Origin: Oxyruncus cristatus
Lineage: Eukaryota; Chordata; Aves; Passeriformes; Cotingidae
Reading direction: 5' to 3'
DNA length: 64,000 nt
NCBI GenBank assembly: GCA_013399855.1
Contig: VXAY01002056.1
Location: forward strand, 1,201,033-1,265,032
The stretch's first letter is position 1. Each line of letters begins with the position of its first letter. The position numbers and the translations under genes are program-made. A model generated the notes under the pieces. The model was given only the letters and a program-made list of their open reading frames with translations, ran no database searches and had not been told where the DNA came from. Below are positions 24,061-36,362 of the stretch, in pieces.

Positions 24061-27000
24061 TTGCTACCTGAAATATGTATAAAAATGGCTCACAGAGGTC
24101 CCTGTGGTTCCCTCCCAGTTAAATAGAATGTACCAGATGAAAAAAATTTTGGGTGTCACTAGATGCCACACAAGTCTGTGTTGCAGCAGTACCTCTCTCT
24201 TCAATAATTAGAACTGGTATATCAAACTCTCCACATAGGATCTTGTAGGACTGGCTGGCTGAATGATGCACCTGACGAAAGTTCTCTGTTTTGTTTCCTA
24301 CTGCCTCTAGTTCTGTGAAAGCAAAGAGAAACAGGGGGAATAAGCAGTCTAGTTCTGGTGTACCTGTTAAAATTTACCACTGTACCAGAAGAGAGAAGAA
24401 ATACACAGGCACAAGGGCCAGAGCCACTAGCGGGACAAGAATGGCAGTGCCATTGTACAAGGAAAGAGGAGGGGATGGTACAAGAATAAAACAAAACCAA
24501 TAATCGCCATCGGGAGAGAAAGGAAAGATGTCCAGTAATAGAGAAATGTGTGAGAGAACAAGGGGGACAGCAGGGACAGACCTACAAAAGACCTGTTTTC
24601 TGCTTGACTGCCCTTGTTTTGGATGCAGGCAGCTTTTCTGCAGTAAGGCCCTGGCACTTAGAAATAGAGTTCAATAGGACTTAAAGGCAGCTTGTATTTG
24701 AAAAGCTTTATTATGAACCCAGTCCTTCTTTCCTATTCCAACTCTGATTATTCCAACAGAGAGGCTGATCTTGCTTTTCATTTGGGTATGAGGCAAGCAG
24801 AAATTTTTCCTGGAGTAATCAGTTCATCAGGAGCACTGAAGGCACCTAATTCAACTTGTATTTTTCAATGTAAATCAGGGAAGATTCAGATGGAATAAAA
24901 TGACTGTGAGAGAGGAATAAGAGCTTGGATCCATTGCCCTTGTAGAGGCAAAGAATGGGAGTGGTCTTGCTAGTACATAAATCCAAGAGACCTGCCTGTG
25001 GGGTGTAATAGATGGGCAGCCACTGGCCATGTCTGGGTTTTTTGGTTTGGGGCTTTTTTTGCTCTTTTAGTCTCCTGATTCTGTTTTTAAGGGAAGGCTG
25101 GTGTTTGCCTTTGAGAGGGATAGCAAAAGGCTAAATTCCCTGCAAAGAACAATGTGCTGAGACACACAATGACCTATCACTATGACTGACCCAGGATATG
25201 TAGCTCTAGTTCCCAATACAAACTGTGCCATATCTTGGTCCTTTAGGCTCTGCTAGATAATATGGTATCTAGGACATGTGTCCAAGATGCTTTATTTTGT
25301 ATCTCTTACTATTAAAATAGATAAAAACAGAAAATGTACCAAAATGGTAAATAAATGCAGATTTTATGTTTTCTGCAGTATATTCTGTTAGCAACCAGCA
25401 TAATCAGCTTTGAAAATAAGCTGTTGCACAGGGATAGCAAATGTCCAAGGGAATTTTCTTGCAATTGAAACCAGCTTACTTATATATTGATTAAAATACT
25501 GTTTAAGGCATTTTGGAAAGATGACTATTTAGAGGGCAGTTTAGTAATTTAACCACCCAGCTTGGTTCTCTCCATCTCTCACAAATTCCAAAAAAGAAAT
25601 ACCCATAAAATACAAGTCTAAGAAGTGTCATTACAGCATTGGCTAATATAAATTGCTTGATGCAGCAATGTCACTCTTAAGAATGAGTGATTTCACTGTA
25701 GGCAAGTGTTTTCATGACTGAAATAAAGAGATGCTGGGGGCTGAAGCACTGTAAAGTGATGGGTGGTTTGAGTATTTAGATGCCAGCTTGAGTCTGGTCT
25801 CTACACAGGGATCATAAATACTCCCTGGTAAAGTGAAGTGTTACAATAGCACTTAACCTTTGCAGACCATGGAAATGATACAGTTTATTCTAATAATTCT
25901 CATTAAAAATGTGTTCCCACTTTTCTCCCACTATGAACATTATTGTGGGTGTGAAAATACAGCAAATTAGCACCAAATGAAATGTAATTCAGAGAAGAGT
26001 CTGTAGTGAGGACAGGGCTACTATCTTCACTCTACCTAAATTTCAATCTTATTTTAAACCCATAACTATGAAAGTATCACCTTTCACAAATGCTAGTTTC
26101 ATTTAAAAGGAACAGCTTTTTTGGGGAAAAAAAACCCCAACATACCAAAACAAAACAAATCAAAAAAACCCACAAAAAAGCCACTATTGATTCATCCAAC
26201 TCTTTGGTTGAGAAGGTAGCTATGTTCATGAAGCAGAAACACTGATTTTGTTTTCTGACAAGTTGAAGGTACAGAGACTGTGGATGTAATTCTATTTATG
26301 CTTTTGTTTCAAATAAAATAAAGTATAATCCAAATAACTTCTGTGAATCAAATTTTGGCCTCACTCCACTGAAACATATTGATATTCAGCAATGTAAGGA
26401 GAGCAATTACAGGTATATGCTACTGTAAGGGGAGAATTGGGCCAGTTACATCTGTAGAACTATTAAAAAAAATGGTAAGAATGATTTAAATCACATTCAG
26501 TGTGTAATGCAGTTTTCAGCTAAGCTCATGCCGTAGTTTCTTTACATACTCCTGAGGTCCCAAGCCCAGAAGATATTCAGAATGCCAGTCTTAACTCTGA
26601 ATTTCTTTGATGTGGCTGGCAGGTGTCACAATGACCTGGACAGCACTTAAGCTGAAAAAAAGGGGAGTTCTGTGTACGTTAGTCTCTTGTGACGTTAATT
26701 CGTGCACTACACACAACACTGTAGACGTGAAGCAATTTATCTATTTTTATAGAGGTGGTAACATTAATTTTAATGTTAGCCTTTGGTATGACATAGACTT
26801 TGTCTTCATTATTCTGAAATATTGTTTGAAAAAAACCCACCACAAATCCATTTATGTTTTCAATTTGCTTTGAACTATTTTTCAACAGCTCAGGTCAAGA
26901 CCTAATTTCTAGAGCAATCTTCAATGCATTTTATTGTTCACCAGTGACTTTTACGTGATTAAGGAATCCATCAGGAAAATTCTCTTTTTATTCTCTCTGT
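24061..27000. other. Noncoding stretch with A-rich simple sequence
   Basis: No gene is recognised. Positions 26125-26180 are A/C-rich simple sequence (runs of A broken by CCCC and AC). Overlapping frames on both strands at 24222-24657 share no domain. Confidence 0.5.
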
Positions 27001-27055
27001 AACATCTCTTTTTCCAAATGTCCAACTTGCAGCATTTTTATTTTTTTTTCTTTAG

Positions 27056-27111
27056 TGTGGGATCTGAAATAAAATTTGAGGATGAAAAATGGAGCTATAC
27101 TTCAGAAATTG
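27056..27111 (+). CDS. Candidate internal coding exon, 56 nt, product unknown
   Basis: A strong pyrimidine tract (TTTTTATTTTTTTTTCTTTAG, shortened: it ends in TTTCTTTAG at 27055) is followed by 56 bases and then a near-ideal donor, G|GTAAGT, at 27112. A possible branch site, CTGTAAC, lies about 55 bases upstream. In the only frame open across the segment it encodes VGSEIKFEDEKWSYTSEI, with one base before and one after the 18 full codons (phase 2 in, phase 1 out). The peptide is acidic, contains a tryptophan and is not low-complexity, which is unlike most chance frames here. I do not recognise the protein. No partner exon of matching phase is clear nearby, so it could be a lone exon in long introns, a pseudo-exon or chance. 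Confidence 0.25.
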
Positions 27112-30100
27112 GTAAGTTCATTTCAACTAACTCCTTTGTAATTTTGCATTTTGTTACACAACATTATATTTCAATCTTATGCATGTGCAAAAGCTCATTG
27201 AAGTGTTTGCAATACAGTGTCTGCTGGAGTTCTAATAAAGCATTACTGTTTGCTTTCAAGCCTAAGAATCCTGCCAAAATGATTCGAGCTGGCAAACATC
27301 CAGGTGACCTGATTCACAAATTCATCTGTTCATAAATACACTTATTTAAAGAAATACTTTCATATATATATGAATTTCATATATCTATATGCATTTGTGT
27401 CTGGCTATGCACACATGCATGTCTCAAACACAGAAGGCAATCAGCTTCTTGAGGCTTAAAACTGAATACCTCTGATATAAGGTTTCTGTGAGTAATGAAG
27501 TCGCCAAGGTGTCTGAAACATTGGTCCTTGCTGGTGTGTGAGGGAAAAGAATGTTTACACATGTTCAAAGCAGAGAGATTTAATTGGTGACTTGCCTTAT
27601 GAGTAAATTCACAAAAATTTGTGAATTTTGAATGTCTTGTGTTGATAATGTGCTGTTTGTGGTTGATTGTATAAATGTATAGAGCCAAAATTGCCCTCCC
27701 AGACTTGCCTTTGCAAATGTCATTATGCTGTAATTTTTTCAGTTGAAATAACTGTAAGGATACAAACTTTAGTTAGCAGGAAGTTCAGTAAAAGTTTTAT
27801 ATTTTTATAAAAAGCATTAAAATTTAGATTTTTCAACTGCAAAAGCGTGACAAAGTCTATTACACTCCATAGCTGTAGTATCTGACTTACAATGAAGTGC
27901 TCAATCTACATATATGCTGTATATACACTGCATTAATACAAAGCCTGAATAGTTCAGGTTATAGGTGATCCACAAAAAATAGACCGTGTGCTAATTTCAG
28001 CTCTCTTGATACCATCATATCTGTTACGTGCAAAGAAATACCACTGCCTGGGTATTACACCGGAATCAGCCTTTACAGAGCAATTGCTGACGTGTTTCAT
28101 GACACGAACAAGCAGGAAGTTGGTATCTTTAGTCTCTGACTTCCCACCTAATTAAAGAGAAAAGAGCAGACAGCAGGTTGGACTCAGACTGATGCCCCAG
28201 TCAGGGTAATTATGATTGCAAAAGATGTTTTCACGGGGGAGGAGCCAGCACAAAAAGCTCAGGAGTCACAGAAATTTATTTGGGTGTTGGTTATCAGAGG
28301 TTAGGATGTGCCATCGAAAGAACACTTTCGGTAGTAGCAGTGTTTCAGGAATTCAGGAATTACTCATTAAAGCAATTAATATATTTTGGACCCTACTTAG
28401 GAGGTTGTTAAGTCCTTGTGGGAAAAGGTGTGCCAATGTTGGTCGAGGTGGTAGGAAAAGCAAGGAGGAAACTGTGCTATACACAGCCAGGAACAAGACA
28501 CAACGTTGCCTTAGGAATGATGGTGCTGCCTGAGACATCAGGAGATTCTTCATCACCCTGTCTTTTCCAAGCTTCAGGAGATTTTAAATGTTTATGACTT
28601 CATGGTGTCAGAATCATTTTTAGCAGTCTTTTCCCCTTCCCTCTCTTTTGGAGCTCTTGTTACCCAAGTACTCTTCAGCTGACTTCCAGCACTTGCATAT
28701 CTCAGAGGGCTTGTGTTTCAAACAGTGGTCCCAGGCTGATACCTTCTCAAAACTGCGTATAATGCAAAGGAGTTGGTACCAGCACAGCACTTATCAAGGT
28801 TAAGATGAAAAATCCCATTTTGGGATTTCTCTGAGAATACACCAGGTGGTGCCACGGATGTTTGCTGAGACAGTGTGTAATTACTTTTCTTGTTCTGCCA
28901 GAAAAGCTTAAAAAGGCCGCATGAGTTCTACTTTATCACTTGCCCCCCTCTTTTCACTCATGCTGCCTGCGACTCGCTTGGACGCTATTCTGGAAATGTC
29001 TCTGTGCTCAGTGGATGTGACCCCAATTACTCTTTCTTGTGTTTTCTCCTTCACTTTCTCTCCCTAAATGCTACTGGATTTTCTTCTTTACATTTACATT
29101 ATGACTAAGAGAAATAACCCCCTGCCCTTCCCAATAACTCGATCCATGAATCTGCAACTGGCCATCTGATATGAAACATTTTAAGCCATATTGAACTGCA
29201 CTGTGTCCTGTTGTCTGTTAATAGAACTGAGTGGACAGGATTAAGAATAGATCTGCCTTTTAAAGCAACAATAGTTTAATTTTAAATGAAAAAGTAGTTT
29301 CCATTGATTCTGCCCTTATCGTGCTGGAGCCTTCTGATTCTGTACATGTCTAAATTAATGCAGGCAAAAGGCTCTTTTGAATAGTAATGTGTTTCCCACA
29401 GTTGTTCCTTGCCCAGCTCATCTTTGGTTGTCATGAGGATCTTGTAGGGTCCCTGTTCAGCCCGTTGCTGTCCCTGCTCCTATGCAGTGAGATGTGAAAT
29501 TGCAGCCTTGTGGACCAGGGGTGTGAATGGCTGGTGCTAAAGCAAGCACTGATGCGTGTAATGGCCATGGCCATGGCCAGGAAGCTTGCAGCAAATCACC
29601 CTATGCACATGGCATGGGAGAAGGTCATTAAAGGGGTGATACTTGGAGTGAAGTTACCATTTATGTGTAAAAAATATTTTTTCAGACTCAAGACTGCGGA
29701 TGACTGTCATTTTCAAAGTTCTTCACCAGGGGGAATGAAGGTCGTGTTCATATCATTGATCACTTCTTGATTGATGGTCTAAATGATCAGTTACATATAT
29801 TTCACAGTATACTTGCATGCATCCAGTCAACTAGCTCTTTCTCTAATCCAAATGTCATCTACAACAGACTGACTGTATGCAGAATTTATTTAGGATAGAA
29901 TTACCATCTCACTGCAAAGGTATTCAATAAGCACTGGTTTGGAATAGCTTACCTAAATGCTGAAGTTTCCGAATTGTTGTTCTTGAGAAAGGTATTTAAG
30001 TTTCAAGATCACCAGAAGTTTCTGATAAAATAGCACTCCAGTAGCAAGAAAGATCTGAAAGGACAACTGCTAAAGGGCCATTCTCTCGGCCCTTGGTCAC

Positions 30101-33100
30101 AAATGTCTAAGGACATTCCCATATTTCTATCTCTCTCTGGAACTTTATATATTTTCAAAAAGTCTTTCAGTTTGGAGAGAAAAAAACCCCAACCAACCCC
30201 AAACCCTGCTTTTGATTTTTTAAGGCAACAATTGTGCTTAGTGGGTTGAGTTCTTTACAAAACTTCTAAGGAAGTCTTTGTGTATGGCATGAGAACAGCG
30301 GTGTAGTGTTTTTTCCTCCAGTCTTTTCTCTCTAACTCAATTTTACAACCTGTTATTTATGCTTTCTCTTATCCCTTCCCAGCAATCTTTTCCAAATGGA
30401 GCTCAAATCAAAGAAAGTTTACTTAGGAATCAAACCTTCAAATTCACAGACTCACAGAGGTTTTTAACTGTAGATCAAATGAGCTCAAACATCCCTAACA
30501 AGAAATATTTTGTAGTGGCACGTAAGCCTCATGGACTATTCAGACTGGTGATGAAGACTAAAATAAAGTTTTAAGCCACCTTTTATAAAACCAGTCCCAT
30601 AACCAGGACAGGATTCAGCCACACTCAGGATAAGGAGCAGCTGGAACAACTGCCTGCTGCAGTAAACAGTGCAAATGAATGGGTCTTAGTCCCTTGGTGA
30701 ATCCATTCATACTTGTAAAAATACAAGCTTATAAGCATATTTTGGCAGTAGAGAAAGAAAGGAGGTGTTTCTGTGCTCAGAATGACATGTGTACAGACTG
30801 TGAGTAGCACAGAGGAGATGTCTGTATGTCCTGTGGCACCATATACTTTACTTGATATATCTGCTTGCTTGGCTTACAGCACAGAGTGAAGTACAGCAGT
30901 GGTCTTAGGAAAGGGGAGCTGACAACACATGAACAATGAGAAAGAAGGAAATAACTCTGAGGGTGACACCAGTGTCCTTGAGATAAACTGCAGGTGAGAT
31001 GACAGTGTTTGAATGTCATGCTTAATGAAAACAGATATGATATACGTGACACACTTCAACGAAAAGTACAGAAGTTTGTTTAGAGAGGCAAAGAGAATAA
31101 GAACTGAATTTTTTGTCTCCTATGCTGCTGGTATCCTCCTCAGATCACACAACAAACTAGTTCTTCAAGGGGCATTCCTTTTTCAACACGAGTCCTAGAG
31201 CTCACCTGTCTCCAGGCAGTCTCAGCCAGTGCACACCAAGAAATGATAGTCACCAATCTCTAGGACAGGTCTGTTAATGTGGAGCAGAAGATTGAGCTCA
31301 AAAGAGCACCAAGGCATGAAACTCCTTCCCCAGGCTGAACAGTGCTGCTGCAACCCGTGCTGCATGGCATTGAATGGCTGTGTCACATTCCCTGCCATGC
31401 ACCAGCCTCCAGGAAAATCAGACGATACAATGGAGTGTTATCCAGGATTCTAAGCTCTTAGAGAGGTGGAGTGTTCAGCAGGGCCGTGGAGCCAGGCAAC
31501 GGCTTCCGTAGCATGTGTGTGACAGAGATGCTCTTCAGTTTGGCCAGAAGGGGCCAGGTACAGGGTATTCAGAAGAATGTTGCAAGTACTTTTCCCCAGA
31601 TTTTATGTTTATTTGCACACATGATGTGCCTGTTTCAAAGGATTATTCTGATTTTCTGAGTGAGTTCTAGTCACAGGCAGTTGACTTCCCTCCTTTAACA
31701 CAGTACAACAAAGTGACATACAACAGCTTCATCCAGAGAGAGATCAAATTAACAGAATGTGGCACCTGGGATTGCGTGGGGGAAAGTGAGAAGCTAGTGA
31801 CCCTGTAACTACAGGAGGCTGTGAAAAAACCCAAGTAGAGACCTCTAATATGAAAGGAGCACAGTGTGAAGGACTTCAGGTGCAGCATGACTCAGTCCCT
31901 GTATGCAGACGTTGTGTGCACTCACAGCAGCAGCAGAGACATTGCCACCACCTGTACACAGAAGGGACTCTCTGGAAATGTGACCTTTTATGGCTCATCA
32001 CAGGGAATGTGACTCAGAGATACTGCTGCAGTTGTATAGACTCATAGTTCCTTCTTTTGTGAGTTTTCTTATCAGCTTATATGATCTCATTTTGGTATTT
32101 TCAGTGGATTCTCTGCTCACAAAGCCAGTGGAGGAAAGAAGAAAATCTTCCTACTGCACATACACTGACGTGTAGATAAAACCCCACATTCTTCAATCAG
32201 ATTTTTAAAATTGGAATTTTGCTGCGGTTATAGTTTAGCCTCAGGCTGGTAATTTGGTGCTTGCTTCAGTCACTGGGGTCCCTAATTGGAAAATGTACAG
32301 AACAGGAAAGAGTCAGGAGGGGAGGGGTGGAAGTGGATCACATTTATACCAAATAACCAAGTCCCCTGGCACACAAATTCAACCAAACTTTAAATATCCA
32401 TTTATTCCCCTGAAGAGAGGAGAAGAGAAACAAAGACATTAGGCTCCAATGACAAGAGTCTCTAGAAAAGCATAAAATCTAATAACACTGACTTTCCATC
32501 CAACCTCTCATACTCGTATCAGAGGAAAATGTCCCTTGCTAAATACAAAGAAAGTTCAGTTGGGCAGGGTTATTTATTTTCTTTTTAACAGTGCCATTCC
32601 CACACATATGAGTATACTTATTCTAACTGTACACATAACTACATAGATGATACATCACTGGTATAATTCACATTATTCACAGAGGCTCAGGGTAAAAACT
32701 AAAGAATTTTCTCAATTTTGGGCCAGTTTTCAACACTGAAAATGAACCACTTCAGTTCTACCTACAAAGTTTTTCTCTTGATGTGACTGGGAGTGGTGGG
32801 TGGATGTTGCCAGGCTGTGAACCTCTTTGGACATTATTAAAAGGTTGCAAGGTTTCCTTTCCATCTGTGAGAGTTTTCTTGTGGAATAATACACCCTTAG
32901 GAGCCCAGCATTATGTGAACAGAACTTCTGGGATGCAGGGAGTGAGGGGAATCCTTCATCAATGCTCTCTCACATTGTGCCCTTTAGGTGAGAACTTCTC
33001 TGTGGGCTACTTAAGAAGCTGCAGGCAGCATCTTTGGAGACCTGCTTTGTTGCTGATGTTATTTTGGTCCTGAATTCCTCACCTTCCCAAATTGATGAAG

Positions 33101-33875
33101 CTGTTGCTGTGGTGCAGGAGCTGCTTCTCTTTGGGTACATATATGTAGATGATAGCCTGTGTCTGCTTTAGCAAGGGGGGGGAAATTTGTCCCACAGTAT
33201 TCACCAGTGTGGGTTTAATAAAATTTGTTGGTGTAGAAAATGAGATTTTTATAATGCATCATTGGAATCAGGTGGCTTTGGAATCTAAGTCTGTTGTGTT
33301 TTTTGTGGTATGTGTAAATTCACTTAGGAACTTATATTAATTGGAAGGAATGTTTTTACTGAACCAGGAGTTATTGACCACTTTGCAAAAATGTGTACTC
33401 TACTAAGTTTAAATTACATAATTGTTCAAGGAGGACTAGAACCTCCTGTGGCATCTTCAGTTAGAGGAAAGAGATTGTTACATTAATCAGGACTTCAGAG
33501 GATGCTGGTAACGATAATTCTTTTCTAATGTATTGATATAACTCTCAATTGTTTCATATTAAACTGAGAAAACGGGAAGAGTTGGAAGATGGTACATGTT
33601 TTAATAGAAGCAATAATTCTACTTGAAGGGTTGTCTGGATGCTGTGCTGGGGAAATGAAACCAATAGATCTCATTTTACTGAATGTAGCTGTATAGGAAG
33701 AAAAGGTCATAATCCTGGGCCTAATGCAGTTACTGATTTAAAGTTGATGCTAGTATTTTTCAATTTATTTTAGAAATTTTAAATGGGATCAAACATATAA
33801 ATGTAATAATTACTGCAAACTGCAAAAGATTTGTTTGGATCATATTCTTTAAACTTATTAGCCTGCATTACTCAG
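27112..33875. other. Noncoding stretch, no gene seen
   Basis: Frames of 60-105 codons occur on both strands without domains or splice support. A palindromic AT patch (CATATATATATGAATTTC) lies near 27361. A C/A-rich patch with AACCCCAACCAACCCC lies near 30184. GGGGGGGG at 33175-33182 is a homopolymer. No known repeat family is found. Confidence 0.5.
29562..29579. repeat. (ATGGCC)3 tandem, 18-bp self-complementary
   Basis: TGGCCATGGCCATGGCCA reads the same on both strands. It is a small tandem hexamer and also a perfect palindrome. No function is evident. Confidence 0.75.
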
Positions 33876-34320
33876 CCCCTTCTGCTGTCCCCTGTGACGT
33901 CAGTTCACACCAGGTATAGGTCCAGCTCAATATTTCTTTCTGCTGGTGATTATTTTGTGACAATGGGCTATTAGCTGTTATGGGCTACTCAGCCATTTAA
34001 CACACACTGTGTTCAGACCCAGAAGTCTTGCAAAGTGAGTAGTAACAAGTAACTGCCTTTGAATTTTCATGAGCTGGGCATCGTGGGTCAGGTTCTCATT
34101 TAGTCCAAGGCACCTTTAGATCTGTGGCATTATGAAGCAGCCTTATTGTGGCTATAAAGTAACCCGTGCCTTTTAAAGAACGACACCACGTGACTTCTCA
34201 TAGCTCTTTCATTTTCCATAAGCGCTTTGCAGTCTGAGCCCATTTTCCTTTGTGTTGTTTCATTTTGGGAAGTCTGAGTGGTGCAATCCTTAGTGCAGGC
34301 CTGTGGCTGGTGGACCCCCG
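33876..34320. promoter_or_regulatory. Candidate enhancer with palindromic CRE and E-box
   Basis: A full palindromic cAMP response element, TGACGTCA, is at 33895-33902; CREB/ATF proteins bind such sites. A CACGTG E-box (in CCACGTGACTTCT) is at 34187-34192. AT-rich cores and several retained CpGs (34082, 34165, 34182, 34222) lie between them in otherwise CpG-poor DNA. No open frame explains the block. The motif identities are seen directly; enhancer function is inferred. Confidence 0.3.
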
Positions 34321-34751
34321 AACTTTGAGGAAAGTCATCCCTGCCAAAGCTCATTAGCACTGCCTGTCAGTGAGAACTGTGTCATCAGCTTGTCATTGTT
34401 GTTACAAGATCTGGACCTACTTTAGTGCTGTGCCAACTAGCGATGATGTTTAATAAATAATACATTATTGGATGCAACTAAAAATCTGTCCAGATTAGAA
34501 AATTTGAAGTCATAGGTGTGTAAAATCATCACAACAAATAACTGGAATGTTTTTGACTAACTGTAAGGTGGTCTGGTTTTGAAATATTTCTCTGTTTTCA
34601 TTGTTAGACCAACACACTATACAGAACAATCTGAAAGGTGTATTAATAGAGTTGATATATCTGGCATGGTGTATATAATTACTTAAAGAAATTCTCCCTC
34701 TCCACTACTTCTGGAGTAGTTGGATGCTGTTGCATCCCTTTTTCCAGTTAT

Positions 34752-34895
34752 AAGGCAGTGTGGTCTAATTATTTTCCATGAGAACAGAACTCAGGAACGC
34801 TTGACTTCAAATTCCTTGTCTATTCCTAGCCCATTCTGAGTCCCTGGAAAAACTCAGTTACCTCCGTTTTACCTCAGAAAAAGTAAGAACAACTA
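34752..34895 (+). mobile_element. MIR-type tRNA-derived SINE, decayed
   Basis: The segment starts AAGGCAGTGTGGTCTAATTA, which is the head of MIR-like SINEs (GGCAGTGTGGTCTAGTGGTTA, with the A-box part lost). It continues with GAACTCAGGAACGCTTGACTTC, in the place of the CAGGACTCCTGGGTTC B-box region. It ends with AAAAACTCAGTTACCTCCGT and a decayed CATCTGTAAAATGGGG-like tail. The order and spacing match the family. Identity is low, as expected for an old amniote element. There is no protein-coding content. Confidence 0.5.
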
Positions 34896-36229
34896 ATTAG
34901 CTCAATTCACAAGGCTTTGCAAAAATTACTGTACTCTTAAAAAAATAAATTTGCTAGATAATTGAAGTTCTAAATGTTCTATAGTAGCACCTGCATCAAT
35001 GCTATAAGCTTGTATAGAAAAATAAAAGTGTAATCAGAACTTGTGTTTCCTAAAAACAGAAATAGAGAATTTTTTTTTTTTTAATATTCTTATATTTTTC
35101 TTTAAGACCACTTTCTCCATCCATGATGTTTATTCTCTACAGGCACATATGTTGCTCTATAGGTGTACCACCTACTTTCACAAGGTTTCTAGAAAACTCA
35201 GGTTGGAAAAAAAAAAAAAAAGTGCTGCTACTGCCTTTTCTGTATCTCTTTCTGTGAGTGAACAGAGGACTTCATTCTTCTGGAATATTAGTCTACTCAA
35301 TTGCATAAGCATCAAAATGAAATGAATACTTGCAAAGGTCAAGTTACAGTATATGGCAGGAAAAACATGCCAAAAACAATTAAAATTACTCGGGCTGCAT
35401 AAGAAAGTCCCACACAGCACATATTGCTCACAGGTGCTCCATGCGAAGCCCAATCCAATAAATGTCAGTCCAGTCATTTACACCAGAAGAGTGCCAGTCA
35501 TGTAAAAAGAAACAGAAGAACAGATGCTTTACAAGAAACAAACCCAATACAAATAAACTCAAAACTGATTATAAAAAAATCACACAAAACAAGTATTAAA
35601 ATGCATGTGCACTGCGTTTGGGATTCTCTGAATGTTTTTCTGCAATTGGGACTCAGTGAATGGTTTGCAAAACAAGAGGCAAATAATTTTTAGGGCTTTC
35701 AAAGTCTTTTGAAGCCTTGCCTCTGCAATTCTGTTTATGTTTTAAATTTTATTTTAATTGCTCTGGCTTTCTCTCCATGTTATTTAAACTTTGGTTTTCA
35801 AAGGGCCAAAACGTCCACAAAAGTGTGGTGGAGTTTAAGACTTTATTCTGCCGGGGGGGCGGTTTGTTTGTTTTTCTTTAAGTGCTGAGGAGTAAAGGTT
35901 TGACTTTATCATGAGTTTCGAAAAGCTTTCACACCTGTGACTTTTTGGGAACTAGTGCTGGCTTTAAAATCTGCTTAAAAAAGCAAGTTATATGTGGGCT
36001 TAGTGTTTATTCTAAACATTTTATGGTTAAAGCTATTATCACTGACAAGAGAAAGCCAGGTTCAGCAGCTACCCACGCTTTCCTTCCCTCTTGGCAACAG
36101 TTGTCTCTGTGTGCCACAGTGCGAGCTGGAGAACCTAGCACAGGTTGAGAACTACTTGAGGACAAGACTGTTACATCCTACTTGAGTGGAAGAGTTTTTA
36201 ACTGTTAGATAAATGTTTGTGGAGTCATA
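34896..36229. other. Noncoding stretch with homopolymers
   Basis: T13 at 35070-35082, A15 at 35207-35221 and G7 near 35852 are present. Frames here (such as 35041-35325) run through these tracts and are not credible genes. Confidence 0.55.
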
Positions 36230-36260
36230 TTCTTTCTCTCTCTTTCTCTTTCTCTCTCTT

Positions 36261-36323
<63 letters not shown>

Positions 36324-36362
36324 TTCTCTCTTTTTCCCTCTTTCCCTCTTTCCCTCTTTCCC
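36230..36362. repeat. 133-bp pure pyrimidine tract, (CTTTCTCT)n then (CCCTCTTT)n
   Basis: Every base from 36230 to 36362 on the + strand is C or T. The first ~100 bases are TC repeats with regular TTT interruptions, and the last ~35 are CCCTCTTT-type units. The frames crossing it on both strands (Ser/Phe/Leu-rich on +, Arg/Glu-rich on -) are low-complexity artefacts. Homopurine-homopyrimidine mirror tracts of this sort can form triplex DNA. Confidence 0.95.
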
